Source of the DNA: Adiantum capillus-veneris
Lineage: Eukaryota > Streptophyta > Polypodiopsida > Polypodiales > Pteridaceae
Reading direction: 5' to 3'
NCBI GenBank assembly: GCA_014529385.2
Contig: CM043966.1
Span: 42,381,537-42,445,536 of the forward strand
Length of the DNA: 64,000 nucleotides
In this document: one piece after another, positions 45,063 through 56,250 of the stretch
How the letters are laid out: every line of letters starts with the position of its first letter
How positions within the stretch are numbered: position 1 is the stretch's first letter
Translations under genes and position numbers: made by a program
The notes under the pieces: generated by a model
Told to the model about the DNA's origin: nothing
The model's input: only the letters and a program-made list of their open reading frames with translations
The model's database searches: none

Positions 45063-45605
45063 TTTGATTCTATTGTCGCTCTCTTCAGTTGTTGTTGTTG
45101 TCTCTTCTCCTGAGGTGGTAGAAGAGTCACGATGGACTCATCTTTCGATGCATCCAAGATCATGTTGTGTTGCTTCCCAGTCTTCATGTCATAGAATATA
45201 GACTTCCCTTTAGCGTCCTTCATCTGGATCATCCCAGTACTCCAGTCTTGCTTAGCCTCCATAGCCATGATCCATGGTCTTCCAAGAATGTTAGGGTAGC
45301 CCTCCCCTTTGTGTGGCATGACAAAATGTCTACCTCCACTTATATGTTGAATGCCTTCACTTTGACTGCGTTTACAATGCCTACGCACTTCACTCTGACA
45401 TTATCTGCCATTTTGGCTCAGCAGGGTGCCGGTCTACTTACCTCTAGGCCAAGATGGTGCATCATTTTTTCACTCATTATGCATATATGTGTGCCACCAT
45501 ATATGTAGATGTTTGAGATATGTTGTCGCTTGATGTGGGCGTCGATGGTTGGTAGGATGTCATCAAGATTCTTCCCAGAGATAGCCCCAGCTATCCTTGG
45601 TTGAT
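45059..45605 (-). pseudogene. Element C protease, 5'-truncated
   Basis: Minus-strand frames give ISGKNLDDILPTIDAHIK, IYGGTHICIMSEKMM (Tat1 has YIDGGAQICVMSE; the catalytic Asp is replaced by Tyr), then HKGEGYPNILGRPWIMAMEA and QDWSTGMIQM. Two stops and a shift are present. Similarity stops near 45605, so gag, leader and the other LTR of element C are missing. Confidence 0.8.
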
Positions 45606-46856
45606 TTTCTTGTACTTACCAAGAGTGCAAGAGTACTATAGAGCTAATAGACAAATATGGGTACCAAAACCAAAGATCATAGCATATGAAGTGCAATCAA
45701 AACCTTTCCAAGGAAGAATGAAAAATGGCTATCAACCTTGACAATACTCCAAGATACCTAAGAAGAGACAATACAAAAGCTCAACATTAAATGCTGCTAA
45801 AGTCTACCACAGCTTGCAAGAAGATACAAAGCAAGAATGGAGTCTAAATAATCTTCTTCTTCTACACATGCTATACAAAGATTTGGCTACCATTCAACCA
45901 AAGACCAATTGAAAATATGACAAAGCTGCATGAAGATCTCAAGAGCTCAACAAGACCTAGAGCTAGACAAAGTCAACAAAGAAGCTATGAAGGTAATAGG
46001 ACTTAATTTACTAAGTCTTCCAATGATCCTAGTTAGAAAACAAATGCCAACAACCTGCCAACAATAAACAAAGAATCTATGAAGATAATAGAAGGACTTG
46101 GATCCTAAGTCTTCCAATGCTTCTAGTCCAAAAACAAACTCCAATAGTCAATATAAGGCCTACAATGACATCAAAGGCTCCTTACAACAGGCCTAACTTG
46201 AGAGTCAAACAGACCATGCAATCTTTGCAAGCAAATAAGGACAACCCATTCCACATAGATGCAGATTCAAAGTTGATGAAATACGTATGGCAAAAGAAAC
46301 CTTCAATGCAAACTTGGTCCCTCAATAATTCACTCTTTGAGGATTCAAGCTTAATTTTACCTGATGAAATGTTTGTAGTAAGCACAAGAACGTGAAAATT
46401 CAAGTTTCCAAGGTGAAAAAAACACTCTTTGGCATAGTCAGAGTCGGACTATTGAGCTACTAAATAAGAAAGCATTCGTCCCAAAACTTCAAGTCCCCTA
46501 GTGCTATAGTTCCTCTGCAAATTAGGCCAGCTGCACTTGAGTAGCTTGGGCTTGCATCTTCCTTTTGGCTACATTCTGGATCTTTTCTACAATTTTTGTG
46601 GTTACTGGTAAATGATATTTCTTCAACCTGCATCCACTAATCCATAGGGAATCTCCTTTCCCTCTAATGTTGCAAGCTTTATGGCTCCACTTGATGATAT
46701 GTCATGAATCACAATTGGGCCATTACCTCACTTTTTTAACTTCTTGGAGTGTTGTTTCAAACACTATGAAAATCTCCAAGTGTTTACCACACTGTTTTAC
46801 CTCGTTTTGTAGAGATAAGGTGCAAATTCACGTAAAGAAAGAAGAAATAGGAGGGC
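45606..46856. other. Unassigned DNA with a 92-bp direct repeat
   Basis: No domain is recognised. A 92-codon plus frame (46117-46395, with IDADSKLMKYVWQKKPSMQT) has no family I know. A degenerate tandem duplication of about 92 bp is visible: 45978-46069 and 46070-46144 share CTATGAAG-TAATAG, CTAAGTCTTCCAATG and CTAGTnnAAAAACAAA. Confidence 0.4.
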
Positions 46857-46876
46857 GGGGGGGGGGGGGGGGGGGG
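46857..46876. repeat. Homopolymer of 20 G
   Basis: Uninterrupted G run. Confidence 0.9.
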
Positions 46877-46907
46877 TTTGTTTAAAATATTTCCGCGATA
46901 GTTTCAC

Positions 46908-46980
46908 TATTATTACCACGTATATTACCGTTGTTATTACCACATATATTATCGTTGTTATTACCGCGTATATTACCATG
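46908..46980. repeat. 24-bp tandem repeat, three copies
   Basis: TTATTACCACGTATATTACC plus GTTG, three copies with 1-3 changes each. It gives an artificial repeated Val-Ile-Tyr peptide on the minus strand. Confidence 0.8.
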
Positions 46981-47040
46981 TATATTTTTGACAACCAAAT
47001 TTAGCGCCTAAACTTTCAAATTCTGGCTTAAAATAAACAT

Positions 47041-47063
47041 CCCCCCCCCCCCCCCCCCCCCCC
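47041..47063. repeat. Homopolymer of 23 C
   Basis: Uninterrupted C run 165 bp from the 20-G run, so the two could pair as a G/C hairpin in single strands. Confidence 0.9.
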
Positions 47064-47140
47064 TCTCCTTCCTTCAAATTTTGGTGTTTCCCTCCTCTCA
47101 ATAAAAATTAAAGAATATTGTATAAAATTTTCAAATTGTA

Positions 47141-47146
<6 letters not shown>

Positions 47147-47194
<48 letters not shown>
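47147..47194. repeat. (GA)n microsatellite
   Basis: About 24 copies of GA, ending in GGGAGGGAGGGGGGGGGGG. Confidence 0.95.
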
Positions 47195-47202
<8 letters not shown>

Positions 47203-47363
47203 AGGGGGGGGGGGTATAATAAGATTACACTTGGTTACAACTACAATAATCACTTTCAATTGATTAACATAATTGAGCATATTCCCAAATCTAGAGAGAG
47301 GAAGAGGGGGGGGAGAGAGATGAATGGATTACATGACCAAAAAACTTCATAACTGCAAAATGT

Positions 47364-47590
47364 TTATGAATCATCTTCCAAAACATCTCTACATGAGGCA
47401 TCATCCAATTTTAAGCCCATGGCTCCTAAATCAATAAAGAGAGAAACGGAATTGTTGTTTGTGGATGCATTGCCTTCATCATCTTTGAGTTCGTCATCCT
47501 CCATCTCATCATCTTCATCTTCATGACAATCATCCTCGTTAAGACTTGCTGCCGCCGGACTTGATTCATCGACCTCCCTCTCCTCTGTTT
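47364..47590 (-). pseudogene. Acidic ORF fused to truncated copia
   Basis: An 83-codon minus frame that starts inside the copia fragment and continues with REVDESSPAAASLNEDDCHE, a run of Asp/Glu, then NNNSVSLFIDLGAMGLKLDD and a stop. About a third of residues are acidic. It may be the copia connector after an internal deletion, or the acidic C-terminus of an unrelated gene joined by rearrangement. No domain recognised. Confidence 0.35.
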
Positions 47591-47757
47591 CCCAAAATAC
47601 AGCCTTCACAAACATGTTTGACAGGTGCTTTAAGAGGCAGCAAAGAAGTAACCATGTCAGATTTTTGCAAATGCACCAAACTGACCAAATTCATATGCCC
47701 AAATCCGTGCATGCCAAAGTTTTGCATCTGAAACAACCTTTGAATCTTCAATACCAT
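47575..47757 (-). pseudogene. Copia pre-integrase domain (second element)
   Basis: HGFGHMNLVSLVHLQKSDMV and KAPVKHVCEGCILGN match the GAG-pre-integrase module with its H and C-x2-C zinc ligands. The frame then leaves copia similarity at ILGN, marking the truncation point. Confidence 0.7.
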
Positions 47758-47858
47758 TTACAAAATTATACCCACACTTGTCATACAAAGTGAGTTTATA
47801 TAGCCCACGTCATAAAATGTTAGATGCAACAATTTCATCACCAAAAATGAAATCAAGT

Positions 47859-49238
47859 TTATTGTACATCTGTCATCCACAATTTGACTACAAGACCAAG
47901 TCTAACAAGTGTAGAAATAGACAAAAGATTCTTCTTGATCTCAGGTACATACAATGCATCAACAAGTGTGAAAGAACTGCCATTTGTAGCAATAAGCACA
48001 ATCTTTCCAACTCCCTTAACCGAATAAGAGGAATTTTTGGCACAAGTGACTAAATTTCCATGACGGACATCCTTGAGAGAGATAAACAAGCCATGATGTC
48101 TGGTAATGTGATTTGTAGCACCACTGTCCAAATACCACACATGTGAATTAGTTGACATGCATGCATCATGGACAATAGGATCATAAGTGCACTCTGCACT
48201 AAAATCCCAGTATCCATCTACATCAGTATCACAATCTCCTTTCACAAAAGACTCTACAATAGATGCACTTGTATTGGACCCTGTAATTGATTTAGCCTCT
48301 TTCTTCTTAGCCTCTTTTGCCTTCAATTTTGGACACTGCTTGATCAAGTGATCATTCACTTTACAATAATGGCAACGCATCTTCTTTTTTTCCTTATCAC
48401 GAGAATTCCCAAACAAACTGTTGTCAACGGAATCATTACGAGTAGGTGATTTGCCACTCAAAGAAGAACCATGAGAAATGGCAACATTGTTGTTACCACC
48501 TTTTCTTTGAGCAATAATAAAGGCATGTTTAACTGCATGATGTCTAGTCCTTTTTTTTTTGGAAAGTGACTCTTGCAATAGCAATGTGCATAATGAATCA
48601 AACTTGATATCTTTTGGTTTTCCTTGGGTCATAAGTCTCGAAGTACTAGCAAAAATCTGGTATGAATCTCGCAAAGCATCAAGAACAGAATGCACAAGGG
48701 AGCTTTCATAAATGACTTCACCTGCAAAAATTAGTTGCTCATTTATATCCTTGACACCAACAAGGAAAGTGTCCATTTCATCTTCCTCATGCATAATCTT
48801 CTACTCCAGCTCTTTACATAACATTGCAATTTTAGCCTCATTGCGACTTGCATAAAGACCAGCTAGAATATCCCAAGCCTCTTTTGTAGATTTTGTTGAA
48901 CGAATATGAGGAGTAATAGTGCACTTCACAGACAACACAATCAAACCATGAGTCTATGCATTTCTTACATCCCAACGAGCTTGCTCATCCATAGGCAAAA
49001 CATGTTTGGCAATAGCAATCCTGCCACCAAAACCTGCAACACCCTCAACATCACGTACATCCTCAGAATCAAGACGTACATCAATGCCTTTCACAATATT
49101 CCAAACTTCCTTTGACACAAGGACATGTTGCATCATATAAGCCCATATAGGGTTTATCCTTAATTTCCATGTAAATAGCATCATTCTAAGGGTTTTCCAA
49201 AATAGGAGTGATTTGAGGATTCCCCTGAGAGTACGCAT
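47859..49238 (-). pseudogene. Copia gag and protease (second element)
   Basis: Gag N-terminal part at 48954-49238 (MMQHVLVSKEVWNIVKGID), a link with EAWDILAGLYASRNEAKIAM and one stop near 48800, then a 311-codon frame with EDEMDTFLVGVKDINEQLI, SSLVHSVLDALRDSYQIF, zinc knuckle CHYCKVNDHLIKQC, and protease VWYLDSGATNHITRH with intact D-S-G-A. LYVPEIKKNLLSISTL is the conserved end of copia protease. Gag of the UBN2 type; only a few lesions, so the insertion is not ancient. Confidence 0.82.
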
Positions 49239-49645
49239 ATATTAGTATAAACGTTTATAATAACTCAAAACACTAAGGTATTTTTCAAACTTAGACTTAA
49301 CCAGTCCATTAAAACTCAATCACATGACTTACATAGTCATGACTTATCTCAATCACATAACTCAACCAGTCATGGATTATCGAATCCGTTCTAAACTCAT
49401 TACATGACTTAACCCGTCAAACAATTTTCTTTTTTGAAGAAAAAAACTCAATCTCCCATTTATAAAGTCATCAAAATTTCATATAGGGGGGTCTACAAGG
49501 ATCTCTCCATGAGTAATAGAGGTTTCAACCACAACTGTGGTACACATCAATTGACGTCGTAATATTTTGATGGTTTACACTATGGGCTTACAAAACAATA
49601 CGCACAAGGATTCTCGGGGTAGCCAATGAAAAGTTTTAACATAAA

Positions 49646-49657
49646 GCTCTCATACCA
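49646..49657 (-). other. Copia primer-binding site (second element)
   Basis: Minus strand TGGTATGAGAGC, one change from the initiator tRNA-Met complement TGGTATCAGAGC, two bases after the LTR end ACCTCACA. Confidence 0.8.
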
Positions 49658-49659
49658 AT

Positions 49660-51737
49660 TGTGAGGTCCCTAACCCAAAAGATTTGGGCGACTTGTTCCT
49701 TATTCTCAAGTTCCATTGATGACGCTACTCTGATTTCACAAAGCAAGGATACAAGCAACAAAAAAGAGAAAGTCCTTTATCTATCGTGATCGTGGTTGTA
49801 AGGGTCATATGCCACAAGCTAGGTACAAAATCAAAGGATTCTAATAGGAACTATTTTCTATGTCATAAAGATAAAATCTCATTGACATACATAGATTCTA
49901 TAAACAATGCTTTTTTTCCCACGTTTAAGAGGCATGGCCTCCATTTATCATCTCTAAATAAGACTCACTCTTAAGTAACTAGTAGTGTTGTGAAAAGTAC
50001 CCAGCTAATCAGGTCCACCCGTCTGTAGATATAGATCCGTTTGGATACTAGTCTCCCACTTTCCATACCGCACTCACCCAATCTTCTTGTTTTTTAATTA
50101 CTACCACATTGTTTTATACATGCAAACAATGCTTCTTTATTAATTTCACGGGTTCTTTCATACATCCCATCAAACATTACCAAAACAATTCAAACAAATC
50201 CTAATGAAGACAATCCTATATTTTAACAAAATAAATAATTTTATAATTTCTTATGATTTTGTCACTACTTGCAATTTTTTTATGTCTAACCAACCTTTGC
50301 AAAGGATTTACTTATTTGCTAACCGCAAAGTGTGCAACTTTCCCAATTACTAACTGTAAGGGAATCTTGCTAATCTCAAGGCATCTCACTAGCTGTGAGG
50401 GATAAAAAGAGAGTCGATAACCTTAGCTTAATCTTAACGCACGAGATCATCTCGCTTATCGCAAGACATATGGCTAACCGCAAGGGATCTTGTCAACCGC
50501 AAGTAACAAAAGATATTCTTTCAACAATTCTTCTGTTTAAATAATTCTTCAAACATGATCAACCATCTTTATATATACAACAACTAACTCCTATCAAAAC
50601 AAACAAATATAACTTATCAAACAGTGACAATTTATCAAACAACTCTTTCACTACTCTATAAAAATATATGCTTGTTTCTTTTGTTACAATCACGTTTTTT
50701 GGACGATTTAAGGGAATTCCTATGCTTGGCTTCCCAAGTTAGCATGAAAAACTATACAAAATTATAAATTTGTTTTATTGGATTAGTGACATATTTGACT
50801 GCCTCTTATGGTTGAGAAGGGGCGGCTTCAACTTCTTTTGCAGCCGTTACCTCCACTTGTGTTATGATTGAAGTATATGATACCTTCCTTTGTACCTTCC
50901 TTGGAGGTGGAACAACACGAGCATTCGTGGAGCTTTGTGCCACTCGCTTTGGGGCCATCGTATCGCGGAACAGAAGAGGGAGAGAGAAAGAGAGAGCTAT
51001 AAATTTCAAGGGACAATACGACGATGACAGAGAAGAAGTTGGAGATGGGGATGGGGATGGGTTGAGGGTAAGAGCTTGAGGGAGAGAGGTTGAGGGTGAG
51101 AGCTTGAGAGAAAGAAGATACCTCCGATGTCAAGACAAGAGAGCTTCCCTTCTGAGAATTTTTGTGTGTGTGTCTTGAAAGTGAAGGGAAAGGGGTCTTT
51201 ATATAGGCTCTTAAGGCCAAAATCAAAAGCTAAGAATAGTGAAAAGTACGAAGATAAGCTCACACATATTTGTTGCTTGTTTTGCGTGCATGTGTTTCGA
51301 TGGGCGATTTTGAAACTCTAATTTTTAGAGAAGCATGTCTAATTTAAGGAAAGGAGAAAAGAAGCTCTAATCTTGATTTACTTGTCTGAAAATACTTTTT
51401 TGTTGCTAAAAATACTCCTTTCCTAAAAACACTATTGCTTTCCTAAAGATACTCCTTCTTTCCTTAAAACACTCTTTCTTTCTTAAAACTTAGCCAAAAG
51501 TTTCTCTTCTTTTCTTGAGGGTCAAATCTTATCTTTAAACAGAGTCTTTAAGGCTTAAATTTCCCATAGAAACCTATTGTTCCCAAGTGAGTAATGGCCA
51601 TAACTAATACTTCCAGAGTCCGATTTTTCATCCGATTGTTCCGTTAAAACTCTCTATAACTTAACCAAAATGCAGCCTTAAATACTTTTGCAAAATAATT
51701 GAAATAGTTTTTATTGATAAATCTTGGGTATGTTACA
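49660..51737 (-). repeat. LTR of second copia element
   Basis: Minus strand starts TGTAACATACCC and ends GGACCTCACA, the ends typical of plant copia LTRs. A minus-strand TATATAAA lies at 51198-51205. No second copy is present in the window. Contains an apparent GCAAG/CCGCAAG motif cluster at 50340-50510. The ORFs inside are not coding in my view. Confidence 0.7.
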
Positions 51738-52660
51738 TTTTGCAAAGAAAGCTACAAACAAAGATGTGTTCACTCGCATTGGGACATACCTACACATTGA
51801 GGACACAATGTATGCTTCATTTTATTCTTCATGCATGCCGAAGACAAGGAAAGAAGCTAGGAAAAACTCCATAAAATATTTGAAGAAGGGCTTCCCTTAT
51901 ACAATGTGGAGCAATATATTTGTTGACCTCAAAAGGATTCAAAAAGCTTTGCTTAGATTCTACGAGTTACCTCAAAAAGGTGACACAATACACTTCTTAC
52001 TTGTGATGTCTAAGAGCTTGCCTCTACTTCTTTTGTAGTGCTTGGCATAAAGGTGGGCTTTTGTGTTGAAACTCAATGAGTGTCAAATAGTGAAAGTTTA
52101 AGGGTTATAGAGTTTAAGTGTCACTCTAATGAAGGAAGCCATGTTGCAAACAAAGACTCAAGGGGCTCAAGCAAGCCATCTCCTACCCCATCTTTCAATG
52201 TGCAATCAAAGAAAGACATTTCGTGGTTGGGTACTATTGAGGTGCTCAAAGAGACCAATGGAGTACTCTCATGGAGTTTTGAGAGAAATCCTTCCAGATT
52301 ATAGAAGTAATACACTCCCAACTTGCAAGTGAGAAGTTGGAGGTTGAGGGTCTAGGTAGCTTTGATGTGGAGTGGCACTTGGGTGGAGATTTATAGACCA
52401 TAAAGTTTTTTCTTTGCTATAAACAAGGAGCTTCTTCACTCTATCCTTGTCCATTTTGCACTCAAAGATACAAACCTAACATAAAAAAGTCACAAAAGAA
52501 CTCTACAAATGGCGGTTCAATGCTTCCATGGCAAGAGAATGGTGACAAAGTGTTGGACAATTTTGATGACAAAGATGAAGGTAGGCAATGGAAAGTGTCT
52601 GTCTTGAGATACCCCATGCTCAATGCCCCAAATAATGCACTAAAGGACAAGGCTTAGTTT
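51738..52660 (+). pseudogene. Unassigned decayed ORF with GGD...CPFC signature
   Basis: Three plus-strand segments in different frames appear to be one former ORF. 51738-52038 has FTRIGTYLHIEDTMYASFYS and KNSIKYLKKGFPYTMWSNIF. 52080-52304 has KKDISWLGTIEVLKETNG. 52322-52654 has DVEWHLGGDL-stop-TIKFFLCYKQGASSLYPCPFC, then WQENGDKVLDNFDDKDEGRQ. The W-H-L-G-G-D / C-P-F-C pair recalls a motif in uncharacterised eukaryotic mobile-element proteins, but I cannot name the family. The copia LTR cuts its 5' end. Confidence 0.4.
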
Positions 52661-54399
52661 TGTGAAGCTCCAACTCCATGATGGGAAAAGAGAAAAGGGA
52701 TGTAGATAAAGTCTATTTGAAGCCTACACGTTTATTGAGCAGTGACCAAGGCTCGCGAACAGGCAAGGTCCAATGATCCTCTCTTTCCCCCCCTCACCTT
52801 CCATTTCCACACCAAGCAAGGGTCATCCACCTTCTCCTATCTCCATTCTGGCACCAACCACGCTCTTGTCCCTCTTTGCTACTCCCACCTCCCATTGGCA
52901 CATAAAGAAAACTCATTCTATTTCTACCACCTGCATTCTAGCAACAAGCAAGGTCCTCCTCCTCCTTCTAATCTCCTTTACTCACCTATGGCAAGCTCTA
53001 CTCCACAAAGGTGGCCAAAGGATGAAGCCACTAGACTTGCATGCCACAACACAAGAGGTATAGATGGTGAGTGGGTGCCATAAGAGTTTTCTTGGGTATA
53101 CATGCAACCATCTGCTATTGGCCCTCACTGTATTTGAAACCGTGAAAACTTGGATCGTCATTGAAAAGGAAAGCTCCTTGGATTCAAGAATCACAAGGAC
53201 AAGGGGACCGTAGTCATTGTGCAACATGTTTTCTCAATGTCAAGCATGCAATTGCAACAACCTATTCAATTCCCAACACATTATAAGTGCATGTTTTAAG
53301 AATACAAAGTTGGGTGTGATGTCACTTTTGAAGTCATTATCTTTTGGGTTGCTTTTTGAAATCATATTTCCATCTACATTGGTGGAGGAGAAACCACTTT
53401 TGTAGAATTTGGTGCACATTCAATGTTATGCATGTGGATTTTGGAGCAACAATTTTTCACTTTGCCCAGTCAAATTGGCTCAAAGAATAATTTTCTTCTA
53501 TTCACACTCATGTATTGTATCTACTAGTATGCAAGGTTATGGGAAGCTTGGACCCATCAAGGTATCATCCTTATTAAGTATGGAGTGGACACAACCAAAT
53601 CTATGGTCTGTAGCATCTTTCAAGCAAAAGATGGTATTAGATGTCCAAAACTCCTTGAAAATTTCTTAAGCTTCAAGGAATGTGGGCTTGAGTTGGTGTT
53701 TACATGTTCATTGTTTTGTGCATATCTTTAAAGAGTTTGCATTTGTTGAAAACAACCACAATGCTTGTATGTAAAGATGTGTACTACAAGGATTTAGGGA
53801 GCCTTTTAACAGGGAACTACGGTTTTGTGGAGGCCATGCACAATGGAGATAGGTACCATTGTAAGGTTGGAGCATCAGGTAATGCACTATTTAAAATTCC
53901 ACACCTCCTTGTACGTACAATTTCACTATGATTGTTGTTTGTGCAACCTTGGAGTATGGACTCCCTTATAGTGTGTAGATGGAGTTATTGCAAGCTTTGA
54001 CATTATAGTGAGGATGCCCAATGATGCTTTGGAAGTTGTCCAAGTGAATAAGCATTGGACACTTAGAAATGTGTGAGAACATATAGCCGTTATGGGTTTT
54101 GAGGACTTTCAACAAGCTCAATTTTGTCTTCAAGTTCACAAGGTGAGGATCCTTTCACCAAAGTTTTGGTCCATCAAGGTTTGACATTCATAGCTTCACT
54201 TATTGTTGAATTTTTGTAGATTAGTAAAAGGAATGGAAGACAAAATGAAAGTCCAAGACGATTGGGGCATGGATAGAACTATGCTATCACTGTTATAGCT
54301 TTGTGACTTAAATTTTTGAAAAAAACCCCCTATGTAACCAATTTGCTTAGTTTTGGAAAATTTTGGACTTTGAATATAATCTTTCATTCAACAATAGCA
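52661..54399. other. Decayed DNA without a recognised gene
   Basis: A pyrimidine-rich stretch (52745-53000) gives long but low-complexity frames. Plus-strand frames 53217-53931 are short, overlapping and unlike any domain I know. No LTR, terminal repeat or RNA gene found. Confidence 0.4.
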
Positions 54400-54444
54400 G
54401 TCTTGAATAGGTGCGACTACCACACCTTTAGGTTGCTTTAGGTT

Positions 54445-55170
54445 GGCTCCATCATCAAGGATACCAAGGAGCAGCAGGGTGTCCCCATGGATCCTTTGGC
54501 TGAAGGCTAGGCACTTTAGTTTGAGTACCCTAGGGGGCTTGAGGAAGTGTTTTAAAAGCCCATCATTGTGTCTAGCACTAGTGTCAGTCCAAAGGATGCT
54601 CCAAGTTGATGGATGAGGCAATCCAAGAAGTAGAGATCAGATGCTTATCATTAGTGGTAGTGGATAGGGAAGAGTTCCCTTTTTTGCATGGCTTGGAGAA
54701 AGAATTTGGCATACACATGGATAAGTGCTTGAGTGTGCTATGCACCATCACCCAATTTCTCTAATACTCCTCATTAGATTCCCTTGAAATCAAGCTCCTG
54801 TCAATCAGTGACTCTGTCACTGACTCTATTTCACTTGTGTGTGCAGAGGTTTTGATAGCAAATCAATTTCACATGGCAGAGGAATATTTCAAAGCCATGC
54901 AAGTCAATGTTGTGGCTGCAAGGACACCTATTCCAATGCAAAACCCCCCCCCTTTGATGAGCCCAAGTTCATGGATGCGATGAAGTCATGCATTGACTTG
55001 GATGCCAAGGGCAATAGAGAGGAGGAGAACAAGGAGCAGGAGGTAAATTCTATCCTACTTTCAAAGTTTTTTTCTCTCACCTTAATTATCTTTTTCTTAC
55101 CCTTGATTGGTTTATGATAGTATGTCTTGGAGCTTGATGAGTTTGCAAAATGTACGATTGGCAAGTGGAC
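54445..55170 (+). pseudogene. Unrecognised ORF with homopolymer frameshift and intron-like gap
   Basis: A coherent but broken frame. 54470-54605 reads GSIIKDTKEQQGVPMDPLAE and EYPRGLEEVF. From ATG 54609 it reads MDEAIQEVEIRCLSLVVVDR, EFPFLHGLEKEFGIHMDKCL, SDSVTDSISLVCAEVLIANQ and FHMAEEYFKAMQVNVVAART, with one TAA. A run of C at about 54942-54950 shifts it to PPPFDEPKFMDAMKSCIDLD and EEENKEQE, ending at a GAG-GTAAAT donor-like site. An acceptor-like TTTATGATAG at 55120 restores YVLELDEFAKCTIGKW. No family recognised; it may be a repeated gene in this genome. Confidence 0.4.
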
Positions 55171-55745
55171 GACCTTCGGACAATAGTCCTCCCTTGCATA
55201 CATAGGAAAACTTCCCCCTGGCAATGTTTTCATTGTACACAATGAGCTCATTCCCCAAGGTCATTTCATGAAGTAGTCTTTGAAATCCTTGGGCAAATTT
55301 TTGTGCTTAAGCACCATTTCCCAAACTGTTCATCTTTTGTTCCTAGTGTGTAGATCCCTTCTATGCATTGCATTTGGCACTGGCTTTTGTGGTAAGGTGC
55401 TTGCCCAAATGGGGATACATGCCTCTATTGGCTCGACTGACCTTGAGGGATTTTGCACTCCCTCTTGGCCAAGAAGTTGTCTTATGCAAAAGAGAGACAC
55501 CAAGAAATGGCTAAGAAACTTATGGGCATCTCAAATGAATGATGTAACATCCTTACTTCAAAGTACTAATGAAATATATACATTTTCCTCTTTATCTTGT
55601 GCATTATTTTTTATTACATTGAAAAGTTTTTTTAAAAATCATAAACTTGGTGTTGTCATTTACTAAGGAATGTCTTTTTTTATTTGTCAAGAAAATAATT
55701 GTAACTAGTGCCGCAGTTAGGGGGGAGGGAAAGAATGGATGCATG

Positions 55746-55970
55746 GACACTCATATATCAATTGGATTTGAGCTTTTTTGGTGTCTTGGGGTGCACATAA
55801 GGCCAAAAATAACAAAAAAAGGGGGTGGCTACAAGGGAACATAGAACATGGGACCTCTGTTTGGTTGTTCTGTGCGCACTTGTGACCACCCCCCCTTTTT
55901 TTCTTTTTGGCCTTGTGTGCATCCCAAGACACTAGAAAAGCTCAAATTCAACTAAAATTTAAGTGTCAAC
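55746..55970. mobile_element. Foldback/MITE-like element 1
   Basis: Long imperfect inverted repeat: GGATTTGAGC, GTCTTGGGGTGCACA and AAGGCCAAAAA on the left arm (55764-55829) are mirrored by TTTTTGGCCTTGTGTGCATC and GCTCAAATTCAA on the right (55886-55950). GACACT / AGTGTC mark the outer ends. Arms about 65 bp, spacer about 60 bp. No coding capacity. Confidence 0.65.
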
Positions 55971-56026
55971 ACATTACGTCACCCCCTCCCCCTTGACATC
56001 GCAAGAGCCCAAGCTAAATGGGTGCA

Positions 56027-56250
56027 TGAACACTTAAATTCAAGCAAATTATGTGCTTTTCTAGTGTCGTGGAGAGCACACCAGGCCAAAAAAAAAACCA
56101 AAAACCACAAGGGTGCAAAGATCAACCAAAGAGGGACCCCTATTTGGCTGATGTGTGTGCCCTTCTGGCCACCCTCCTTTTTGGTTTTTTTGGCCTTGTG
56201 TGCACTCTAGAACACTAGAAAAGCACATATTCACCTCAATCGGCACACAA
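56027..56250. mobile_element. Foldback/MITE-like element 2
   Basis: Same design and related sequence as the element 80 bp upstream: left arm GTGCTTTTCTAGTGTCGTGG and CAGGCCAAAAAAAAAACC, right arm TTTTTTTGGCCTTGTGTGCA and AACACTAGAAAAGCAC. The direct relation GGTGCATGAACACTTAAATT to GATGCATGGACACTCATAT shows that the two were once the same family. Confidence 0.65.

Larger units (their letters stand above)
47566..51737 (-). mobile_element. Truncated second copia element
   Basis: One LTR (49660-51737), primer site, gag, protease and the start of the integrase region, all minus strand; pol beyond about 47575 and the 3' LTR are missing. The family differs from the 35.8-41.3 kb copia in LTR length (2.08 kb versus 0.23 kb) and gag sequence. 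Confidence 0.8.
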
